From Lateolabrax maculatus (taxonomy: Eukaryota > Chordata > Actinopteri > Acropomatiformes > Lateolabracidae): a DNA stretch of 64,000 bases. Where the stretch lies: NCBI GenBank assembly GCA_031216445.1, contig CM062200.1:6151501-6215500 (forward strand). The letters run 5' to 3'. Shown in pieces: positions 56,756 through 64,000 of this stretch. The notes beneath the pieces are model-generated. The model did not search any database, had not been told where the DNA came from, and saw nothing but the letters and a program-made list of their open reading frames with translations. Numbering within the stretch: position 1 is the first letter of the stretch; each line of letters begins with the position of its first letter. The position numbers and the translations under genes were made by a program.

Positions 56756-58090
56756 ATGCTTCTTGACTACTGGCTTGAGAGAGAGAGAGAGCGAGAGAGA
56801 AAGTGAAGAAGAGAGAGAGGTTAGGGTAAGCTGAAGAGGGAGGGGGGTGATGAGGCAGAAGCTTAGAGAGAGTTGAAGAGAGCAGAGGGATAGATGAGAA
56901 GGAGAAAAGTTACTGAAGGAGGAGAAGAGAAGAAAGAGGGATGAGGAGTATACAGTATGAAAAAACTGAGGAGAAGACTAAAGGGGATACTGCCGGGAGA
57001 AAAGGTGGAATTAAAGAGTCAAATAAGGTAGGGGCAAAAAAAAAGAGTGTTTGTGACGCAGAGAAGGAGGGAGAGCTAGATGAAAAGAAAGTGAAGGACA
57101 TGAAGTTCATTTGTGAAATGAAGACAGTGCCTCAACAAAGGCGTTGAAGGCGGCTTCGATGGGGAGAGAAGTGGGCCACTTCAAGGACACACTCACATGT
57201 ACACACACATGCAAACACACACACAGGAGAGAGGATGTTGAGCAGGATGCAGACGAGTGAGGATAAACTGAGGGACTGTTTCGAGATGCTCGTGTGTTGT
57301 TTCTCAGTGTATTTCTGTCTGTGTGTGTTCATGTGTACACGTTGTATCATCTTAATAGATTTAAGTGAGCGAGCGTATGTGGGTTGACACTGAGCCTGTG
57401 GCAGGTTTGAGGTGAAGTATGAGGGGTCAAAGTTCAGGTTTAGGACAGGCTCGCTGTATTAGAAGTACGGCTGCAACAAAAAAAAATTAAAATTTATAAA
57501 GGCAAAATGTTAAATTATGAAAAAATGTCACATCATATTTTCCCAGAGCCCAAGCTGACGTCCTGAAAATGCTCATTTGTTTGGCCAAAAGTCCAAAACT
57601 CAAGCGAAGCAAATTCTCACATTTGAGAAGCTGGAAGCATCAAATATTGTGTATGTTTGCTTGAAAAATTACTGTTTGGTGATTAATCGATTATTAGAAT
57701 TGCTGTCAATCCGCTGCGGTCAACAATCATCAGTTTATAAGAAGGCTTGGCAATGTTTACTCGTCAATGCACTTACTAATAGTAAGTGAAATACTCCCTG
57801 CTGCTCCTCGGCCCCTTAGGGCCCCTTAGGCAAGGCAGTTAACCCCCTGCTGCTGCAGTGGAGCTGCAGGGTGGCAGCAGAAGCATCAGCAGCAGCGGTG
57901 GTGCTTGTGCTTTGTGTGGATGTGTGAAATTTAATGAGAGTGAGAGAAGGTGCTGTGAGGTAAAGTGTATGTACATGCTCAGCAACTTTTCCACTGTGTA
58001 AACAGGCAAAAATAAAATAGCTAAAGGAGTTATAGACTGCACTGGCTTTGATGAGGCAGAAACACATGGGTTCACTCATCCAGCAGTGTA

Positions 58091-58092
<2 letters not shown>

Positions 58093-58154
<62 letters not shown>
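58093..58154. repeat. (TG)n microsatellite, longest in the window
   Basis: About 31 TG units without interruption, within USP54 intronic sequence. Confidence 0.97.
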
Positions 58155-58155
<1 letters not shown>

Positions 58156-58615
58156 TGCAGTAAGAAAGAAAGACGTGAAAATAGAAAATGAGCATGGAAA
58201 TCAGCAAGAATACCTCATTCATTTCTACTCAATAAGATTAACTGTAAGTTTTTTTAAATGTTGCGTTATCAAAAACTAATCTTAACTCCATCGTTTAACA
58301 GACGCATACGTTTCAGTGTTTTTTATCATATGCTTTTAAACGGAAATACAGATGAAGTCAAAGGACATTATAAATGAGGTTACTGAATTTGGGTTGGATT
58401 AACTTGGCCAGAGGGTCACAATATGCTACAAAATCACACTACAGTACATACAAGGCTACAATCTGCTGCAGTGAGAAAAACTTTTGAGAATTAACAGAAG
58501 TCTCAAAGACAAAAGACAAAGCAAAAGAATCTCAAAGATACATTCAGTATGACTGAGCAATAAGGCCAAATCATTTTTATTATACACTATTTGCCTGTTT
58601 TGAAATGTAGGGCTC

Positions 58616-59005
58616 CACTGCAGCAACCCTATCTCCTAGAAATTACATTTATATACTACTGATTTGCAAAAGTAAATATGTTTTGAAGGAAACAATGCCG
58701 AACGGATTATGTTATCTATTAACACAATGAGGAAGTGTTTTTGTAATTAAAGTATCTGGCAAGTCACAAAAATGTTTATACTGAACTTATCAGCAAAATG
58801 TTCACTGACAACTTTTCATTTATTTTGCTCCAGAATATCCATATCTTGCAATACAATAGCATTATTACATTGAGCATTATTTAACCTTTTTATGATTATG
58901 TTTAGACCTTGATGCCTGACCTAACCACACCCAGGACTCAGGATGTGGTGTCAATTTAGTAATACAGAAACGTGATTTCTAGGAGACAGGGTTGCACTGC
59001 AGCTG
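58616..59005. mobile_element. Short inverted-repeat (MITE-like) element
   Basis: The left end CTGCAGCAACCCTATCTCCT with AGAAAT pairs with the right end ATTTCTAGGAGACAGGGTTG with CACTGCAG. The 390-base interior is AT-rich and non-coding. Confidence 0.7.
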
Positions 59006-61780
59006 AATGAATGCCAAGAAAACACTGATTGACATTTTCTAGCCAAATACCTTATGTAAGTAATTTTGCTGATGGTCTGCACTAACTATTTTGTGAGAGA
59101 CACTTAGATTAGAGGATACAGGACCATGTACTGCATAGAGACTGTTTTACACTTTTATTAGGCAGAAAAGGTGCAGTGCAGGATTCAGCAAGGAAACATA
59201 CAGATGTAACGTTTCTGGTAGTCGATGTTTGGACTCAAGCGAGACTCAAATATAGAGCAGGTAGGATTAAAGGGAAAGGGGCATGTATACTGTATATATT
59301 CAGTGGTTGATACTGGGAGCAGGTGCAAAGGTTGGTCTGGAGGTCAGATGATGAATAGTAGGAATGTCAGCAAATTTCTAGGCCTTTTTCACAGAAGACT
59401 GTTTGACTTGTGTGAATAATGCAGTGAATGATGGCTGAGTTCCATTTAGCGGCTTCAGTTTAAGGGTCCTGGCATTGTGCATGCACTGTCACACTGTCAT
59501 GGCCTACTGGGACACTTGAATAGAGCGGAGTCATTGTTAATGTTATTAGTAGCACCTTGGCTTTTCCTGCTGTGACAAGTCCAAATGTCGGCTGTGAAAC
59601 CCTATTAAGCTGGCAGACAGATAACCGAGGTCAAAAGTGCAGAAAAATTAAGAACTGACTGTATCATGTGATACACAAAATGCAAAGGAAAAGAGATTCC
59701 TTTGCCACGGGCGGTAATAGGAGACTAGAACAGGAGGAGCTGGGGTCATGGAGGGCAGAAATCAACCAGCACAGCCAGTAACAGCAGTGTGAGGCAGACA
59801 CAGCAGATTATGACTGAGAGTGAGAGCTTGTCAGATTAGATAGATACCCTTATTTTATTAATTGAATACGATTGGTGGCTTGTTTGAATGTGATTGGTGT
59901 TTATAGGAGCCATCTGATGCTGATCCGCTGATGTACATGACCCCAATAATGTGCCAAAAAAAGGGATTTATCACATAGCATAACATAACTAATGGCTTTG
60001 TTTATTTATTTGCTTATTTATTTATGCCGTCCAATGGAAAGTTTGACCTTTTACTTCACATTAAAGACATGCAGACCAGCTAGAAAAAAATGAATTAACA
60101 AATTTGACATTTACAACTTCAGACCAAAAAAACAATGAAAAAACAAACAATAATTGCAACCTATAAACCCTTTATACTGTGTCTTATAATGTTTTCATTA
60201 TGGATTTTTTTTTTTAACAATTACAAATCAGTCTCTTTTGCGAGAAAGAGACCTGAAAACATACAAAAATGTATACAACTTACACAACAAGAATAGGAAA
60301 TACAACTTTAAAGTGAGACTGTGTCCCTATAGAAGATCAATAACACATTCTTTCTCTTTCAAGTGACAAGTTAAGCAATAAATCCCACTAAACCGTTACT
60401 CCATTATTGTCACTTGTGGCCGCAAAGTGTTAGTTTTGATAGTTTTACGTTAAAGTCCCTCAGAGGAATGAGTGTCTCTAACTTCTTCCGCAGTTCAGAG
60501 GTGGTTTAACCTATCCTTTGATCTAGTGTCATAGTCATTCATTTTGAACTCAACAAAGGATGTTTGTTTCAGGATTTCAGGAACGCTTGATTCGGTGACA
60601 CTCGTGGTTACTGTGGTAACAGCAGTAAAGGTGCAGGACTACAGCAAACACTCGTTGAGAAGCTACTTTACAGATTGCGCTTGCTGGGGGATGACAAACA
60701 CATTGCGTTTCCTGTGGTTGCTTTATAATAAAAGCCACCCTGTGTGTCATTAGTTGAATGCTTTTTAAATGTAAAGCAGTAGGAATTTCTGTTTGCACTA
60801 GCAGTACATTAATACAGCTCTGATATGGGGTAAAGGGAACGAACAGTAAACAGTGAGGCTGTTATATTATGAGATAAAACTGAGGATTTCATGCATGCAT
60901 TTTTTGCCTTTGAACCCCTTGTGCGTCGGAAAGCAATTTAATTCTAGCGTGGCAATGGCAGACCCCGCCACTAGCAATCAAAATACTATATGGAGACATA
61001 ATTACTGAGTGTAAATGAATTGAATGGTAATTGCAAAAAAAAAAAACTAGACTATAAATCGTATCAAAGATTTGGTTTGATTTCATGAAAATCTTAAGGA
61101 TTCAAACTTAAATATCATGGAAACTGAGATAAACATAATAATAATATATATAAATGAAAACACAGATATGTACTCAAAACTTTTGTTTTTTTATCTCAAA
61201 CCTGCCTGTAAACACCGGACTTCACCAACAAGGAGACAGGACCACCACAGCCAATGAAATACTGGCATTTCTGCATCCAGTATCATTGCTTAGATTTGAC
61301 TGTAACTCAAATTACAATGACAAACGAGCAGCTCGAAGATGATGACTTCCTAAAAACATGAGCTGATGAGGTCAATTTCTATTCCGTATATGTTTCCATC
61401 ACTTTTTATATTTTTTAGTTAGTCATATAGTTTCTTTTCTCCAAAGTTGCTCCTGCAGATAAAATGGGAGAAGTTGAAGGGGGAGAGGGAGAGAGACAAA
61501 TGATACAAATGGAAAAAGAGCAGAGAAAGAGACAGAGGTATGTGCTTAGAGGAGGAGAAAAAGAGATGGATTGATAGATACTGATAAGGAGAGATGGGCA
61601 TGGAGAGAGTGTGCCCTCCTTGTGGGTGCTGCAGTGTTATGCAGGGAGCCGATTCATCACGACCAAATAAACTACAGAGAGAGGGGGGGAACAGAGAGGG
61701 GGGGAAAGGTAGAACGTATACACTAGCGTCAGCATGCAGTCTGTCATCCTCCGCCCCCTCTTTCCTCCACCTATCACTCT

Positions 61781-61781
<1 letters not shown>

Positions 61782-61812
<31 letters not shown>
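61782..61812. repeat. (CA)n microsatellite
   Basis: About 15 CA units, with a short (TG)n 45 bases downstream. Confidence 0.95.
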
Positions 61813-61813
<1 letters not shown>

Positions 61814-62489
61814 GTGCAGACTTGTATTGCTAAGGTTGCCATACACACTGGTTTTGTGTGTGTGTTTGTGTCTTGCGTGCATGTAGACATACAACTGTAT
61901 GTGCCTACTGTAAGTGTGTGTGTGGTCCTGCGCATGAGTGCTGCGGATCTCCGTCGAAGCCTTAGGGACAGAGTTGTGTCAATATTATCTTTCAGCATGC
62001 TGAATGAATGTACTAAGAGCTCTTCCCCCTAATTATGCACTAGAGAGGGAGTGAGAGAGGAGGACATGAAGAGGTCTACCTCATGCAGACCACTTCCCTA
62101 CTAGTTTTCATGTGTTCTTCCTCGTTTCTTTGGGCTTTGCGCTGATTGTTTTCCATTCTGGTTTTTTTTATTTGTCCCACTGAATCTCTCTCTGGCTCTT
62201 TTGTGGCTGAAAATATACAAAGTAGAAAACACACTCAGTGGGAGATGCTGGGAAAAACAATTAGCTGAAAATGGCTGAAAGCCACACAAAGCTGCGGATT
62301 GGGGTGTTGATTCTCTGCAGCCGTCCCACATTACAGGAAGTCATTTGATTGAGTGTTAGTATAACAAATATTGCTAGATTTTTTTCAAGAATCACGTTTT
62401 TTCCTTAATCCATACATATGAGTTACTGTCCAACACATCCAAAGTTAAACCACAGTTTACTGTAGTCCAGACACAAGGGGCCTCCTTTG

Positions 62490-62705
62490 TAAAGTGGTAA
62501 ATGGACTGCATTTATATAGCACTTTTCTAGTCTACTGACCACACATTGCATTTATACACTGAAAGCAGAGGCTGCCACTCAAGATGCCAAACAGCTTATC
62601 AGGAGCGGTTAGGTTAGATTCCTCCTTTCTGGAGGAGCCGGGGATTGAACCTTCCGAATACTAGACAACCGCTCTACCTCCACTCTACCTCCTGAGCCTA
62701 GCTTT
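62490..62705 (+). repeat. Interspersed teleost repeat (TGGACTGCATTTATATAGC)
   Basis: GTAAATGGACTGCATTTATA, then TAGCACTTTTCTAGTCTACT and, at the end, GACAACCGCTCTACCTCC with CTCCTGAGCC. I recognise this wording from a very common teleost repeat; this copy lacks part of the middle. Confidence 0.75.
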
Positions 62706-62749
62706 ATATGTAGGAGCCGTACTGAAATCCAAATCGGCACTAAAATCTA

Positions 62750-63745
62750 ATCCAGATCCGTACTAAAAGTGTAGCGCACAAAAGACGAAAAATAATCAGA
62801 TTTATAAAACTGTGCGCGTGCACACCTGCAGGCGATGTTCCTTTTATAAATCACAGTCCACCTTGAAATGTGCGCACATGGATCAGCCTCATATCCCGCC
62901 CTCTACACGCCCACACTCAAAAATAAATGATCAATGCAAAGCACCTCATGAATGTTGATGCACAGAAATGAGCCTGCTGATCAATGGTTCTCTACAGTGA
63001 AACATGCCAACAACCGAGAGCAGCTTCTAGCAGTGCCAGTGCATCCATCATGCAGCAATATTTATATGTTTACAGCAACCACACTGATTGCTTCACACCT
63101 TGCCAAAGTGGGTGACAATCAGTGGTATCCCCCACACTGGGATATCATTAGAAAATGGAAGTTTGATAGGTGAACACAATTTATTTATTTTTTTAAATTT
63201 TGTTACGGGGAACTTGGCCTGCATTATGATTAGGACTCATAATGAGGATATGGAGCATAATGATTGTGCGAGAGCTGTCATGGGTTTTATTTCCAGACTT
63301 TGCGAATTTACACAATCCTTATGCGCAGGTGGTGAAGATGTGCCGGGTGAGGTGACTGCAAAAGGCAGAGTGTGTGTGGCAGCCACCGCGGTGTCCTGAC
63401 AGCAACGCAACGATTTTACACACAAAAACTATATGAAAACTAATATCGTACTTGATCGGTGATATATGCACAGTATTAAAATATATTATTAATCAGTTGA
63501 CCCTCTGTTCTGCATTTCTTTATTGCTATCTAGATTTGAGTTGTTTTATATCTTATGCAATTGAAAGGTGCTTATGGAATAATTGTGGCTCACTAGCACG
63601 AGCACAAATAACACAGCTGGATTGAATGTTCATGATGAAGTGGATCTATAAGTAACGTGTGATATGAAGTGAAATTGTGACAGGGATCATTATACGTAGA
63701 CCCCGTCTCCAAAATGTTCGTACGCATGGGTCAGAGAAAAGTTGA
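62750..63745. mobile_element. Possible degraded DNA transposon (Harbinger-like?)
   Basis: GTGCGCGTGCACACC and TTTATAAATCACAGTCCACC near the left side and CGTACGCATGGGTCAGAG near the right resemble termini and sub-termini of teleost Harbinger/ISL2EU-type elements. I see no transposase motif, so both the type and the borders are uncertain. Confidence 0.3.
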
Positions 63746-64000
63746 ATTGTATTTTTATCCAGATAATGTATCTAGTTTAGTAGTTCACAAACTTTTTATT
63801 AAACCATGGCACCCCATAATAATAACTCTTCCTTTTGAATCTTTCCATCATTTGCTCTCTCAGTTGCTATTTCTGACTGCTGTGCACCCAGAAAGCATGT
63901 TGTGTTCCTATGGAAACTGGCAACCATAAGCTGTCATTTCACCAATCTTAGCTACTGAATAACAGCCTATTTAACAGTGTTTTTAAAATGTTGATTTCTG

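Larger units (their letters stand above)
55402..64000 (+). other. USP54: USP54 intron, extending past the window
   Basis: No USP54 exon or other gene was recognised in 8.6 kb. Contents are a possible old repeat (about 55560-56080), a poly-C tract (56419-56457), CA and TG microsatellites, a GA-rich stretch (56780-57000), an inverted-repeat element (58616-59005), a teleost repeat (62490-62705) and a possible degraded DNA transposon (about 62750-63745). Confidence 0.6.

Overview
The window is vertebrate nuclear DNA, almost certainly from a teleost fish and probably a percomorph. It has split genes with GT-AG introns, long CA/TG microsatellites, and several interspersed repeats that I recognise from memory as common in percomorph genomes. 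Four protein-coding genes can be read exon by exon: SEC24C (minus strand, 5' part, positions 1-9062 plus an untranslated exon near 10.7-10.9 kb), SYNPO2L (plus, 18360-29683), MYOZ1 (plus, 37614-43163) and the first coding exon of USP54 (plus, 55246-55401). No RNA genes or CRISPR arrays were seen.

Layout. 1-10.96 kb: SEC24C, ten coding exons running leftwards off the window edge, with a CpG-rich promoter around 10.4-10.96 kb. 11-18.3 kb: intergenic, dominated by a 4.2-kb tandem array (about 11.68-15.90 kb) lying between two diverged copies of a dispersed repeat. 18.36-30.6 kb: SYNPO2L, with a PDZ-coding 5' part, a second candidate first exon at 25536-25605 that gives a PDZ-less protein, and one 2.7-kb terminal exon. 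30.6-37.6 kb: intergenic or MYOZ1 5' region. 37.6-43.6 kb: MYOZ1. 44.5-45.9 kb: a GC-rich island, the likely USP54 promoter. 45.9-54.8 kb: repeat-rich sequence, probably the first USP54 intron. 54.8-55.4 kb: USP54 first coding exon. 55.4-64 kb: USP54 intron with no further recognisable exon.

Gene order and orientation match the human 10q22 block SEC24C / SYNPO2L / MYOZ1 / USP54. That block is paralogous to the 4q26 block SEC24D / SYNPO2 / MYOZ2 / USP53. SYNPO2L and MYOZ1 encode sarcomeric Z-disc proteins, SEC24C a COPII cargo adaptor, and USP54 a ubiquitin-specific protease family member; only the two muscle genes have an obvious functional link.

The most interesting signal is that the neighbours SYNPO2L (short form) and MYOZ1 share a gene architecture. 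Each has a short leader exon (23 or 27 codons) ending in phase 1. Each is followed by an exon that carries the same KG..MFKKR.QR..K motif about 35 residues in, and both proteins have an (F/L)NRTA.PF motif further on. This suggests an ancient tandem relationship between the synaptopodin-2 and myozenin families. Other notable items are the curved-DNA-like A-tract satellite, a duplicated exon-like segment in SEC24C, and a two-member fold-back element family.
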